Shown: positions 9,480 through 18,964 of the stretch, piece after piece
How positions within the stretch are numbered: the stretch's first letter is position 1
Layout of the letters: the number at the start of each line of letters is the position of its first letter
Translations under genes and position numbers: made by a program
DNA from: Geotrypetes seraphini
Lineage: Eukaryota > Chordata > Amphibia > Gymnophiona > Dermophiidae
Direction: 5' to 3'
Assembly (NCBI RefSeq): GCF_902459505.1
Contig: NC_047096.1
Span: 5,704,001 to 5,768,000, forward strand
Length of the DNA stretch: 64,000 bases
Notes under the pieces: generated by a model
Databases searched by the model: none
Told to the model about the DNA's origin: nothing
Seen by the model: only the letters and a program-made list of their open reading frames with translations

Positions 9480-9600
9480 CCGCCCAAATCCTACTTTCAA
9501 ACATATGTACTTTATGTATGTGATTTTGTAACCCACTTAGGATTTAAGTGGGCTAGAAGCTTTCTAAATAAATTAAACTAAACAAAAACTTAATTTTAAA
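9480..9600 (+). mobile_element. LINE 3' tail
   Basis: TTGTAACCCACTTAGG...GGGCTAGAAGCTTTCTAAATAAATT is a variant of the L2-like 3' ends in this window. The next 100 bp (to about 9700) contain CCGCACACTTCCGGGTGCC, a word shared with the hAT-like remnants at 16486 and 22676. Confidence 0.45.
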
Positions 9601-10155
9601 GACCAGGTCGACATCCCGCACACTTCCGGGTGCCTTCCAGCTGAGGCACTGAGTTCAGCGTGCCGCCAGCCAGAAAAATTTGGGGGATAATGATCTAAAC
9701 AGTTACTGGAATATTCACCCTAATGTGGACTTTAAAAAAAAAAAATTTGCTAAAGCGGTAAATGATTTCTGGGTTTTTAAAAAATAGTCACAGATGGGCA
9801 AATTTTCAGCTGACTTGGTCACCAGGGCTTAAAACGTACTGAGGTCCTTACGATGCTATGATTGCGCCTTGTACAGCTCACCCACTGGCCGTCCCCTGCT
9901 CTTTCACTTCACTGCCACAATGAGAAGAGACAGCGGGCTGGGAGTCATTGTCATTTTTCACCCCTTCCATATTTTTGCTGTCTTTTTCTTTTTAGTTTCA
10001 AGTTTATTAAGTTTTTATATACAGTGGTGCCTCACACAACGAACTTAATTGGTTCCAGGAGCAAGTTTGTTATGCGAAAAGTTCGTTATGTGAAACGCGT
10101 TTTCCCATAACAATACATGTTAAAAAAAATAATTCGTTCTGCAGCATAAAATATG

Positions 10156-10314
10156 CTAAGATGACATAAAAAAAGATAAATTTGTGAAAATGGTGGTCTT
10201 GCTGAGGCCAAACTCTTTGACGAGGTCACACTGTTTTACCCCACATTCACTCCTTCTAATTATTTCCCGTTTCATTTCAACAGAAATCACCTTCCTGCTT
10301 TTTTTAGAAGCCAT
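10156..10314 (-). pseudogene. Truncated Tigger transposase, first 52 codons
   Basis: It starts at ATG 10314 with MASKKSRKVI and runs through the N-terminal helix-turn-helix to TAG at 10156-10158. Full Tigger transposases are several hundred residues and carry a DDE catalytic domain, which is absent. It is deletion debris within a non-autonomous element rather than a working gene; the homology is clear from the KREII..SE.....D..KEFGLS pattern. Confidence 0.8.
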
Positions 10315-10630
10315 GATCTATAAAAAATATTGAGTTTATCTTAAAAGGACGACTGTATACAGTGAGAGAGGGCAGAGTCTCAGCGGCAAAAACTGGGACT
10401 TAACTTTTTTTTTTTCTAGCATCGGGGAAGCGGCGAGAGTAGCTCCGCCCCCCCCCAACGCATCAGCAGTAGGCGCCGGGCCCCTCCATAAAAGGAGGCG
10501 AGCCGACGGTCCGCCACTGCACAGGGAGCCAGGCGAAGGGCTGTGAGAGAGGGCAGTTAAGCGCAGTGACTAACGACTGCCTGCAGTGCCTGCGCGGAAG
10601 GATGCAATACATCGGCAGCTCGGGCGACTT

Positions 10631-10906
10631 CGTTGTGTGAAACGAAGTTCGTTGTGTGAAGTTCGTTGTGTGAAACGAAGTTCGTTGTGTGAAACGAAGT
10701 TCGTTGTGTGAAACGAAGTTCGTTGTGTGAAGTTCGTTGTGTGAAACGAAGTTCGTTGTGTGAAGTTCGTTGTGTGAAACGAAGTTCGTTGTGTGAAACG
10801 AAGTTCGTTGTGTGAAACGAAGTTCGTTGTGTGAAGTTCGTTGTGTGAAACGAAGTTCGTTGTGTGAAGTTCGTTGTGTGAAACGAAGTTCGTTGTGTGA
10901 ATCAAG
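10631..10906. repeat. Minisatellite derived from a Tigger end, 19/14-bp units
   Basis: Sixteen starts of CGTTGTGTGAA. The long unit is 19 bp (CGTTGTGTGAAACGAAGTT), the short one 14 bp (CGTTGTGTGAAGTT). Order is L S LLLSLS LLLSLS L and a last partial unit, so a 104-bp six-unit block is itself duplicated. The unit resembles the element's own terminal GTTCGTTATGTGAAACG. Confidence 0.92.
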
Positions 10907-11159
10907 ACATGAAGTTCGTTGTGTGCAGCGTTCGTTGTGCGAGGCGTTCGTTATGCGAGGCACCACTGTACCACCTATCAAGATTATCTAAGTGGTTTTA
11001 CAATCAGGTACTCAAGTATTTTCCCTCACAATCGATCTAACGTACCTGGAGCTATGGGAGACTGAGTGACTTGCCCAGGGTCACAAGGAGCAGCGTGGGA
11101 TTTGAACCCACAACCTCAGAGTGCTGAGGCTGTAGCTCCAACCACTGCACCACACTATT

Positions 11160-11539
11160 GACTGTAGTGCCACTCCAGAGGGTATCATGGCCAATTTATT
11201 TTTATTTCCTGTCAAATAGGTTGTCGAAATAGCCCGTGCTCCACATATCAGCGTTCCATAAGAAAGAGGTATGCGAACTTCCAATATATTTTGTGTTTTA
11301 TTTTCGCCGTCTAAGGCTGCATCACCCTCATATCCCTTGATAAAACTTTGGGGCCGCTGGCCATATAAACTGCAGGACTAATATATGAATTTCGTGTTAA
11401 GTATGTCAATATTATCTATTTAGATTTCAACATGCTACTCAAAGGGCTTCATGTCTTAATAGGCATGATATTTAAAAAAAAAAAAAAAAAATGGGACAGA
11501 TATTTTGCATTCTGTGCCAATGAAAAATATCAGGCAGAC
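11160..11539. other. No gene or clear repeat recognised
   Basis: About 380 bp with an A-run at 11470-11490 and no recognisable coding. Confidence 0.3.
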
Positions 11540-11770
11540 CAGTCAGCGATCGGATTTTACAATCGGTAAAAGTTGATGCTAAAAAGCCAAATAATGATAG
11601 CGCATCAATCGCTTGGCTATTTTGCATGGGCTTTTACTAGTTTGCATGCATTGGATTAGATCAGATCAGAAAATGGGCGATCGAGGGGAAAAACACTCGG
11701 ACAGCAGTGCATCGGGTTGGGGATTCTGATCCGATCGATCGCTAGATGATCGGTAAGTTTTGTGCACCCC
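11540..11770. repeat. Interspersed repeat R1, copy 2
   Basis: Better-preserved partner of 6291-6540, with CAATCGGTAAAAG, GCTTGGCTATTTTGCATGGG and AAATGGGCGATCGAGGGG in the same order. 49064-49330 may be a third, more distant member. 11780-12100 beyond it is unassigned. Confidence 0.55.
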
Positions 11771-12102
11771 CCAGTAAGTGCCTAATCCAAGGTGCCTACC
11801 AGAAAGTAGTTAGGGGGCAAATCCCAGGCATGTTTTACAGGATGATGCCAGTTTTGGACTTAAGCACCGGTGTTTAGTCCATGAAAACCCAGACATAAAT
11901 GTGGTGCTCCTAAGCCCACTTTAATGTAGGGTCCACTAGGCAAGCTTTTATATACTTGACACTATTTGACTACTAGGCCACACTTCGTCTTTCTTCTTCC
12001 TTCTTGTCTTTCTCATTCAGCAAATTTCATTTTTCTTACCGTTGTTGGTCTTTGTATGTTATCATTTGCAGGTTCTAAATACATGTGATATAGATTCCGT
12101 TA

Positions 12103-12325
12103 TGGGGAGAGTGTGACGCAGTGGGGTTGTGGGTTCAAACCCACGCTGCTCCTTGTGACCCTGGGCAAGTCACTTAATCCCCCCATTGCCCCAGGTACAT
12201 TAGATAAATTGTGAGCCCACCAGGAAAGACAGGGAAAATGCTTCAGTACCTGGATAAACTGTTTTGAGTTCCCCTGGGAGAACGGTATAGAAAATTGAAT
12301 AAATAAATAAATTAAATAAATAAAG
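12103..12325 (+). mobile_element. CORE-SINE (tRNA-derived, MIR-like)
   Basis: A-box-like TGACGCAGTGG, then (after a deletion) B box GGTTCAAACCC, then GACCCTGGGCAAGTCACTTA, a match to the MIR/CORE core. The 3' end GAACGGTATAGAAAATTG is followed by AAAT repeats. Confidence 0.85.
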
Positions 12326-12379
12326 ATTCAGGTATGTTTATTTTTATTGTATGTTTGCTGATTTATATGCATAAACTGT

Positions 12380-13200
12380 ATATTCAAGTTTTCAAGTTTC
12401 AAGTTTATTAAAATATTTATTATACCGCTTATTCAAATTTCTAAGCGGTGTACAGCAATAAAAAGTAAAGTTTATAAAACAAACATTTAGTATTAAAATA
12501 ATAAAAACAAGACAGTATTAGTCTAATAAGAGTTAAACAGGGAGCACGTAAGTTGATTACACACAAGTAGGAAAGGGGGAAGAACTACAATAATTTAAGT
12601 AAAGAGAACATTAAAGGTAAAGACACAAGGTAGGTAGGGAGACTAGCATGGTTTAGTCCTGAAAAGGACAATTTTTTATCCAAAGGCATCCTTAAATAAA
12701 AAAGTTTTGAGGTTTGCCTTAAATTGCTTTATTGAAGATTCCATTCGTAAATGATGAGGCAATGAATTCCACAGGGTAGGCGCGGTAACAGCAAAATTAT
12801 TGATTCTTAACCCTTTCAGGACCATAAGGATCGTAGGCCAATTTTTGTGGTTTTGACGACATTTTTATGGTAAAAAGGGCTTGCAGATGCCAAAAAATTG
12901 ATTTTTTTTGTGAAATATCATTATTTTTTTTAAAAAAAAAATCACACTTCTGGCTTATGGACAGTGTGGCAAGTGAATCTTCTCGTCAATCTGGCAACGA
13001 CGCTAATGAATGAATGTCGGAACCAGTTTGTTTCCATAAAGGCAGTATCATATGGAATCCGTACAGATCAAATTTAGAACTGTAGACTATCCCAATCAAA
13101 ATTGATAGGATTTTAAAGTTATGGGACAAATATGTCCCTTGGTCCTGAAAGGGTTAAAGTATTGATAATCTTGAGAAATAGAGAAATGTCCCTTTACATA
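12380..13200 (-). mobile_element. L2-like LINE C-terminus, split by a piggyBac MITE
   Basis: The minus strand reads NFAVTAPTLWNSLPHHLR then FKANLKTFLFKDAF, the L2 C-terminal signature, followed by a long AT-rich 3' UTR. The element continues past the MITE at 13158-13200. Confidence 0.75.
12811..13153. mobile_element. piggyBac MITE
   Basis: Inverted ends CCCTTTCAGGACCA / TGGTCCTGAAAGGG, with TTAA directly on both sides (12807-12810 and 13154-13157), are the defining piggyBac signs. No transposase coding in 343 bp. It lies inside the L2 copy. Confidence 0.93.
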
Positions 13201-13378
13201 CATATAGCTGTGTTGCATTCTGTTTTTAGCTGCATAGTTGTTTTGAATTTGAATTTTGGTTTTTTTAACATACAAAAAAAAAAATTATTGTATGTTTGTT
13301 GATTTATATGGTGTTTTCAAATTTGAAGTTTGTTTTTATTAGGCCTCTTGTGAAACATTTAATTTTATTCTATTTGTA

Positions 13379-13424
13379 GACTCCTGAAGCAGGCCAAATG
13401 GCTGAAACACGTACGTGTCGAGTC
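13379..13424 (+). ncRNA. Hammerhead-ribozyme-like motif (fossil), copy B
   Basis: Best-folding of three copies: stem I GACTC/GAGTC (13379-13383, 13420-13424), core CTGAAGC at 13384-13390, stem II AGGCC/GGCT, GAAA at 13404-13407, stem III CACG/CGTG with a TA loop, then T-C at 13418-13419 where a hammerhead would cleave. One core base (A9) reads C, which would be expected to abolish activity. Confidence 0.55.
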
Positions 13425-13485
13425 GTAATCACAATAAAGAAACTGAGCATCCACAGGTCACCTTTTCTGTTTTCATTGTGTCTAA

Positions 13486-13562
13486 GGGCCTGTTTTACGA
13501 AGCCACACGGCAACAGCCCCGAAGCCCTTTAAATCTCTAGCGCAGCTTTGTAAAACAGGCCC
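13486..13562. mobile_element. Small PIF/Harbinger-like MITE, 77 bp
   Basis: Ends GGGCCTGTTTTACGAAGC / GCTTTGTAAAACAGGCCC, flanked by TAA on both sides (13483-13485, 13563-13565), as expected for a 3-bp TWA target. Confidence 0.7.
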
Positions 13563-13671
13563 TAAGTTTTAGGCGCCATCTAGGCCAGGGGTTGGCTAAT
13601 ATATTGTATCACTGATACCTACATAATATAAAAGGCTGCTAGTGATCTCAGTCCTGCTAGAATAGTGGCAC

Positions 13672-13960
13672 TATAATAATAATAATAATAATAATAACTT
13701 TATTTTTCTATACCGCCATAGTCAGGTGACTTCTAGGCGGTTCACACTGTAAGAAGGCTGGACATTCAGCGAATAACAAGGTCACAATACAATACAATAA
13801 GTCAACATACAATACAAGACAAAACAATACAATACAGTACAATATAATACAACGAGTCTAAATATACTACAATACAATAAGTCTAAAGACAACACCATAC
13901 ATAAGTCTAATACAGTATCGTACAATGAGTCTAAATATAATACAATAGTGAAGAGGGGAA
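13672..13960 (-). mobile_element. L2-like LINE 3' end
   Basis: An AAT microsatellite, then TTTCTATACCGCCATAGTCAGG and CTTCTAGGCGGTTCACA, the inverted 3' end shared with 25822, 48435 and 50170. An AATACAATACA-rich stretch follows. 13965-14310 upstream of the receptor exon is unassigned. Confidence 0.7.
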
Positions 13961-14312
13961 AGTTACAGATTGGGGTTCTATGGGTAATGAATAACTGAGT
14001 ATTTCTTTAGAACTTCCATTTGAATTGGAGTACTATGGATAGTACTATGGTACTAGAACATTCTCTCCGGAAGTTTTTTGCCGATGATGGGGGTGGAGGA
14101 GGTTTGAGCTTTCATGCTCTACCGTGATAATACCTGAGGCTTTTTCTTCCGTTGAGATGGTGCTCTTAAATTTATAAGTGGAGCATTTCTTCAAATGACA
14201 GCACGTCCGTACTACAAATGTTCTTCCCCTGCCCTACTTTCTTGTGAAATGCAGCAGGTTTAATCATCGACTGATCACCTCTCTATTCTCTTCCTTTCTT
14301 AAAAGTCTTTCT

Positions 14313-14314
14313 AG
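14313..14314 (+). promoter_or_regulatory. Conserved splice acceptor of the receptor coding exon
   Basis: The tract from CTGATCACCTCTC through CTTTCTAG aligns with CTGATCACTTCTC..TTTCCTAG at 29326 and 37222. The AG lies 26 bp before the ATG. Conservation of the pyrimidine tract and AG in all three paralogs supports a spliced 5' leader. Confidence 0.6.
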
Positions 14315-14340
14315 GTAACAGTCGCAGGTCTGAGCAGGCC

Positions 14341-15297
14341 ATGGAGTTCAAATTTACCGTAAAGGTCATCCTGCTCCTCTTACAGGTCAGCATCGGTGTT
14401 CCGGCTAACGCCTTCGTCTTAATGATTTACGCTTATGCGGCCTACGGGGAAAAGGATCTCAAGCCGATAGACAAAATTATGTGCCACCTGGTCTTCGCCA
14501 ACCTGCTGAGGCTTCTACCAAAGGGACCGCCCGAGATAATGCATAATTTGGGACTGAACAACATTCTCGATGATGCTGGCTGCAAGTCCATCAATTACAT
14601 CACCAGGACAGCCCGTGGAGTTTCGATATGTGTGACGAGCCTTCTTAGTATATATCAGGCCATCACCCTCGCTCCGCCCACTACTCGGTGGCAATTCTTA
14701 AAATCCAGATCACAAAAAGATATCATCCCTCACATTGTAGGCTTTTGGCTCTTTAACATGGTTCTGTACATATCATTTGCCAAGCAGTTATTTGCTGTAA
14801 AAAATGGTACCAGGCCGAGGTTCACCTATGACCTGGGCTTCTGTTATTCAAAATTTATTGAGCCGCCATTTTATTACATTAATATGCTTCTGATAATTGG
14901 CCATGATGTTTTCTTTGTGGGCCTGATGCTCCTTAGCAGTGTTTATATCTTGTATGTTCTGAAGAGACACAGAGAGCAGGTAAAGTATCTCCACAGCGCG
15001 AGACAGAACTCAAAAGCGATGGCCGAGAGAACGGCAGCCACCAACGTCATCAAGCTGGTCTCCCTCTACGTCTTCTTTTATGGAGTCGACACTGGCTTCA
15101 TGGTTTACACATCTGGCTTGTCCTCTGTCTCTTCCCTCCTCTCTGAAGTCCGAGTATTCCTGTCCTCCTGCTACGCTGTACTAAGTCCCTTCTTAATCAT
15201 TAGTTTTAACATGAAAATGTATAGAAAATTTAGATATCCCCACAAGGAGAAACAGATGAAGTCTACCGATATGAATGCATGTCATTTGAAAATATGA
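14341..15297 (+). CDS. Vomeronasal type-1 receptor (V1R), intact
   Basis: Intact single coding exon, 318 residues, a G-protein-coupled chemosensory receptor of the V1R/ORA family expected on the surface of vomeronasal neurons. Family signs: IGVPANAF in TM1, HLVFANLLRLL in TM2, DDAGCK ending at Cys81, TARGVSICVTSLLSIYQA in TM3, RW at 116-117, NGT glycosylation site at 155-157, Cys168 as disulfide partner, KRHREQVKYLH after TM5, AERTAATNVIKLVSLYVFFYG entering TM6, and LSPFLIISFN closing TM7. It is the most diverged of the three related copies (compare 29348). ATG has G at -3 and +4. AATAAA is at 15591-15596. Its likely promoter and first exon are at 6902-7150. The ligand cannot be read from sequence. 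Confidence 0.95.
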   Translation: MEFKFTVKVILLLLQVSIGVPANAFVLMIYAYAAYGEKDLKPIDKIMCHLVFANLLRLLPKGPPEIMHNLGLNNILDDAGCKSINYITRTARGVSICVTSLLSIYQAITLAPPTTRWQFLKSRSQKDIIPHIVGFWLFNMVLYISFAKQLFAVKNGTRPRFTYDLGFCYSKFIEPPFYYINMLLIIGHDVFFVGLMLLSSVYILYVLKRHREQVKYLHSARQNSKAMAERTAATNVIKLVSLYVFFYGVDTGFMVYTSGLSSVSSLLSEVRVFLSSCYAVLSPFLIISFNMKMYRKFRYPHKEKQMKSTDMNACHLKI

Positions 15298-15590
15298 TTC
15301 TCCTATTAGTTATCATTTTCTGTGCCTATTATATACATTGGGGGAATTGTACAACCGGGCACCACAATTTTGGCATGTAAAAGCAACATACCGAATGCTA
15401 ATTATGAAACTTCATCTGGGATCCTTTATTCCATTATTCTAAGTGGGCAGAAATTTGCATTTATTAGGCCTGCTGAGGTGTGCGCTGTCTAGGCGAGAAC
15501 AGCGCAGAGAAAATAGCAGATGTGACAAAGCCCTTTACCATGGACAGTGTAAATGTTATTTGTGTCTTATACGCAAACATAATAAATTCA

Positions 15591-15596
15591 TATAAG
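15591..15596 (+). terminator. Candidate polyadenylation signal
   Basis: AATAAA about 300 bp after the stop codon. 15600-15868 carries only weak LINE-like tail sequence (an AAGGCATTGGCAGAATAGAAATCAC-like stretch near 15630). Confidence 0.35.
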
Positions 15597-15868
15597 GATA
15601 ATAGCCTAGAGTCTGTATAAGTTTGAACCGCAAGGCATTGGCAGAATAGAAATCACTAATGTAATGTAATAATTAACAAAAGATCAGGAAATCTGGAAAA
15701 AGAGAATCATAATATTCAGTATTTATGGAAGTTGCTGGTTAAGCAAGAACCTAGGGAAATTAAGTGTATAAAATATTTGTAGAGGTAAAGGTTTAAAGTT
15801 ATACGTGTTCTTTTTTCTTCTTTGCTTAAAAGCCTGGTCTTCTGTGGTTCTTTGTTTAAACTAGTAAG

Positions 15869-16400
15869 TAGAGAGTTGGACGGGGACAGAAATCCCACCC
15901 ACCCCTGCCCGTCCCCGCAAGGATCCTTTCCGTCCCCACCCGTCCCCATCAGGATCCTCTCCGTCCCCACCTGTCCCCGTCAGGATCCTCTCCGTCCCCA
16001 CCTGTCCCCGTCAGGATCCTCTCCGTCCCCACCCATCCCCGCAAGGAATTACCTCCATCCCCGCCTGTCCCCATAAAAAGCAGCAATTACATCTGACAGG
16101 ATCATCAATTCCACAGTTTCTTTTGTGTTTGCGCTGCTGTTTTCCTTGTGGAATCTCTTTGGTGGAACCCTTTGTTTTATGTTCAGGTAATTAACTTATA
16201 AACCCCCCTCTTTTACTAAGGCTGACGTGTCCATTATATTATATGGACGAACCCTGCTTCCAAAGCCTTCCATCCCTGTGGGAATCCCGTGGGCCAGAGG
16301 GGGGTCCCTGTGGGAGTCCCGTGGGTTAGGGGGTGATTCCCGTGGGAACCCCACAGGACCCGCGGGATACCCGCAATCCCAGTTCCCGTGCAGACCTCTA
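15869..16400. mobile_element. hAT MITE, 532 bp
   Basis: Ends TAGAGAGTTGGACGGGGAC / ..CCGTGCAGACCTCTA (YARNG type) with perfect 8-bp duplications CTAGTAAG at 15861-15868 and 16401-16408. The left half holds a short tandem of CCGTCCCCACC..GTCAGGATCCTCT units. No transposase coding. Confidence 0.92.
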
Positions 16401-16485
16401 CTAGTAAGCTCAGGAGATTGGTAACAGATGAAATGCGGCCCCTACGAATCTCTGCCCACTGACCACTTCCATACGTCTAGTGCAG

Positions 16486-16830
16486 GGTCCCGCAAACTTT
16501 CTCGAACTGCGGCACACTGAAAGGAAGTGGCCGCAGCTCGAGGCACCCGGAAGTGTGCGGGTGTCGCTGTGATGACGTCGCGTGCGGGCGTGATGTCATC
16601 ACGTGAACGTTCATGCATGTACGAAGGCCCTTCAGATGGGCTCCAAGATGCCAGTGGGGAGGAGGGAGAGGCCAGCAGGGAACAGGCCAGAGAGAAGCAG
16701 AGGCGCTGGCTGATTGCCTACAGGACGTGCCTCTCGCCATAAGAGGCACATTCTGTGTAGGCGGTCAGCCGGTGCCTCTCCTCCTCCCCAGTGGGCCATG
16801 GCACCCCTGAAATCTCAGGAGGCACACAGT
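16486..16830. mobile_element. hAT-like element remnant
   Basis: CAGGGTCCCGCAAACTTTC followed by GCGGCACACTG resembles the left end of hAT elements; parts recur at 22470-22740 (CGCAAACCGTGTGCCACAGG). The right end is unclear. G-runs at 16858-16880 and C-runs at 16977-16988 follow. Confidence 0.4.
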
Positions 16831-17117
16831 TTACTTAGAATACTTGCCACTGTCGTTGGGGTGGGGGGGTGGGGGGGAGGGAAAACACACGCACAGCCCT
16901 ACTTACAGAGGAAACTAATTTTTCACTAAAAAACTGGGAAAATTACACTTTCCTCTGTAATGGAGGGCCCCCCAACCCCCCCCCCCCCATCGGCAGCAGC
17001 AACTGTTCTAAATAAACTGGGGGGTTCCCCCCAACCTCCTTTCGGAGCGCTATAAACTTACCTTTTAATCCAGCGCGCTGACATCCTGCGTGCATTTGGC
17101 TTAGCGGGTGTGTCTGC

Positions 17118-17375
17118 ACGCTTTTATCTATGAACCTGCCGTAAGATGCCGCTGCTGGGTCAGACCAGTGGTCCATCGTTCCCAGCAGTCCGCTCACACG
17201 GCGGCCCTTAGGTCAAGGACCAGTGTCCTATTTGGGTATAGCCTTATCTGCATACGGTCTGGTTCAGCAGGACCTTATCTAATCCTTTCTTGAATCCCTA
17301 GAGGGTGCTTTCCCCTATAACAGCCTCTGGAAGAGCATTCCAGATTTTTACCATTCTCTGGGTGAAGAAGACATA
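17118..17375 (-). mobile_element. CR1-family LINE 3' end
   Basis: In plus orientation it reads GCTGGGTCAGACCAGTGGTCCAT then the inverted C-terminus (minus strand: FFTQRMVKIWNALPEAV-like, then GFKKGLD-like). It matches the 3' UTR at 34010-34100 in reverse. Confidence 0.75.
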
Positions 17376-17575
17376 TATAAGTAGTACAATGCTGCAGCCA
17401 TAAGAAATCCACTCTTCTCCTTAGGCAATGCATCAGGTGTTGATATTGTGGAGTGTGTTAACTTGGTTATTATCCCATGTTTGACATTGTGAGGGCTTAT
17501 CCAGGAGGGGGAGGAGTGAAAGCATCCTGAAGACTCCCTCACAGCCAGACAAAAAGTCTTCCTCTCAGACTATAC

Positions 17576-17977
17576 CAGGGGTCTCAAAGTCCCTCCTCGA
17601 GGGCCGGAATTCAGTCGGGTTTTCAGGATTTCCCCAATGAATATGCATGAGATCTATTAGCATACAATAAGAACATAAGAAGTTGCCTCCGCTGAGGCAG
17701 ACCAGAGGTCCATCTCGCCCAGCGGTCCGCTCCCACGGCGGCCCATCAGGCCTACTGCCTGAACAGTGGTCTCTGACTAATTTTATAAATTACCTCTAAT
17801 CCTATCCCTATAACCTTACCTCTACTCTTATCTGTACCCCTCAATCCCTTTGTCCTCCAGGTACCTGTCCAGACCAATGAAAGCAGTGCATGCACATAGA
17901 TCTCATGCATATTCATTGTGGAAATCCTGACAACCCGACCGGATTGCGGCCCTCGAGGAGGGACTTTGAGACCCCTG
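17576..17977. mobile_element. hAT MITE interrupted by a CR1 3' end
   Basis: Ends CAGGGGTCTCAAAGTCCC / GGGACTTTGAGACCCCTG, 8-bp duplications GACTATAC at 17568-17575 and 17978-17985. The middle (17669-17873) is a minus-strand CR1 3' end placed where intact relatives (40967, 51075) read straight through. Confidence 0.93.
17669..17873 (-). mobile_element. CR1 3' end nested in a hAT MITE
   Basis: On the minus strand: LDRYLEDKGIEGYR-like C-terminus, stop, then the 3' UTR (GGGCCGCCGTGGGAGCGG..., GGACCTCTGGTCTG), ending in CTTATGTTCTTATT, the CR1 3' microsatellite. No clear target duplication, as usual for CR1. Confidence 0.8.
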
Positions 17978-18189
17978 GACTATACCAATAGTTACAGTAG
18001 GGCTGTAAGGATGGGCCATCCTACTGGGAAATTTTCCAGGGATGACCAGCAGTCTGTTGTCTGTGCACCAAGAATTCCTAAAAGCTCCAACGTCATCAAT
18101 GATCAGATTTCTCATTTGATGAAGAATGTTTTGGTTTTTTTTAAAATTTTTTACACCCTTTGATTGTTTTGCTCAATTAGACATTAATT

Positions 18190-18462
18190 TAATAATAAAA
18201 ATTTTCATACATTCATTCATGCTTTTCTCATTTCTAAATTGGATTGTTGCAATATTGTTTATGCTGGATTGCGGAAATATAATCTTAGATGTCTTCAAAT
18301 ATTACAAAATACAGCAATAAAACTTTTGGGTCATAAAAGTCAATTGGATCATGTTTTTACATTTCCCATAGTATTTAGGATTCAATTCAAAATTTTTTTA
18401 TCTTGACACATAAATCATTTCATTTACAACAACCAACTTATTTAAACTCTTTGACTATTCCT
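18190..18462 (+). mobile_element. L2-like LINE, part 1 (split by an L1)
   Basis: Reads LDCCNIVYAGLRKYNLRCLQ, then LQNTAIKLLGHKS and IQFKIF, the L2 C-terminal region. The last 15 bp, TCTTTGACTATTCCT (18448-18462), recur at 21852-21866, where the element resumes. Confidence 0.7.
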
Positions 18463-18964
18463 ACATAGATCTTTTCGGACCCCTGTTTGGTTGCACAAGT
18501 TAGACAGTTCTAAATCTAATAGATGCTGGCACTGTCATCGAGACTTAGGGACACTGGATCATCTGTTGTTCTATTGTCCATTGATACTTAACTTTTGCAG
18601 GTCAATATGGGGGAAGATTAATAACATATTGGAAACATCAATTCCACTGACTTATGAGGCGGTCATATGTTAAGCCCCTATGGATCGGTATAAATGCTGG
18701 ATTTTCCTTATCATGACCTGGATAACCCGAAATTGGAAGAATTGTGATCGTCTAAATTTCCCTTTCTGGTGGGCAAACCTGTGCTCCAGCTATAGATATG
18801 AAAAAATGGATGCCGATAGTTTGGGGTACAGTAATTTATTTAAATTGGTTTGGGGGCCCGTTGACATCTTATATTAATTACTTCACTATAGTAGGTCTTT
18901 GATCGTGAATCAGTTTTTGTTTATTTTCATACACATCCAGGGAAGGGTGGGAGGGGGGGCGCAG

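Larger units (their letters stand above)
10022..10968 (-). mobile_element. Tigger-type (Tc1/mariner) element with transposase remnant
   Basis: Ends CAGTGGTGCCTC...GAGGCACCACTG, TA on both sides (10020-10021, 10969-10970), inserted in a CORE-SINE. The minus strand at 10156-10314 still encodes the transposase start: MASKKS, then VEMKREIIRRSE and DLVKEFGLSKTT, the CENP-B-like helix-turn-helix region of Tigger proteins, before a stop. The remaining ~400-500 codons are gone, so it depends on a helper. A tandem array of its own end motif lies at 10631-10906. Confidence 0.9.
9992..11158 (-). mobile_element. CORE-SINE (tRNA-derived, MIR-like), split by a Tigger insertion
   Basis: On the minus strand the 5' end at about 11158 has a Pol III A-box-like TGGTGCAGTGGTTGG and a B box, GGTTCAAATCCC, followed by a MIR-type core with CTGGGCAAGTCACT. 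The 3' part continues to 10971, then resumes at 10021 down to 9992 after the Tigger element. Other copies are at 12103 and 58441. Confidence 0.8.

Noticed and set aside
10463-10981. 172-codon minus-strand frame with repeated HTTNFVSHNEL
   Set aside because: It is the translation of the 19/14-bp Tigger-end array, not a protein.
12103-12180. tRNA gene
   Set aside because: A and B boxes belong to a CORE-SINE head; no tRNA cloverleaf and the MIR-type core follows.
16858-16988. G-run and C-run tracts as a G-quadruplex regulator
   Set aside because: Homopolymer-like runs next to a repeat remnant, no gene nearby to regulate; other runs occur at 561, 35470 and 58717.
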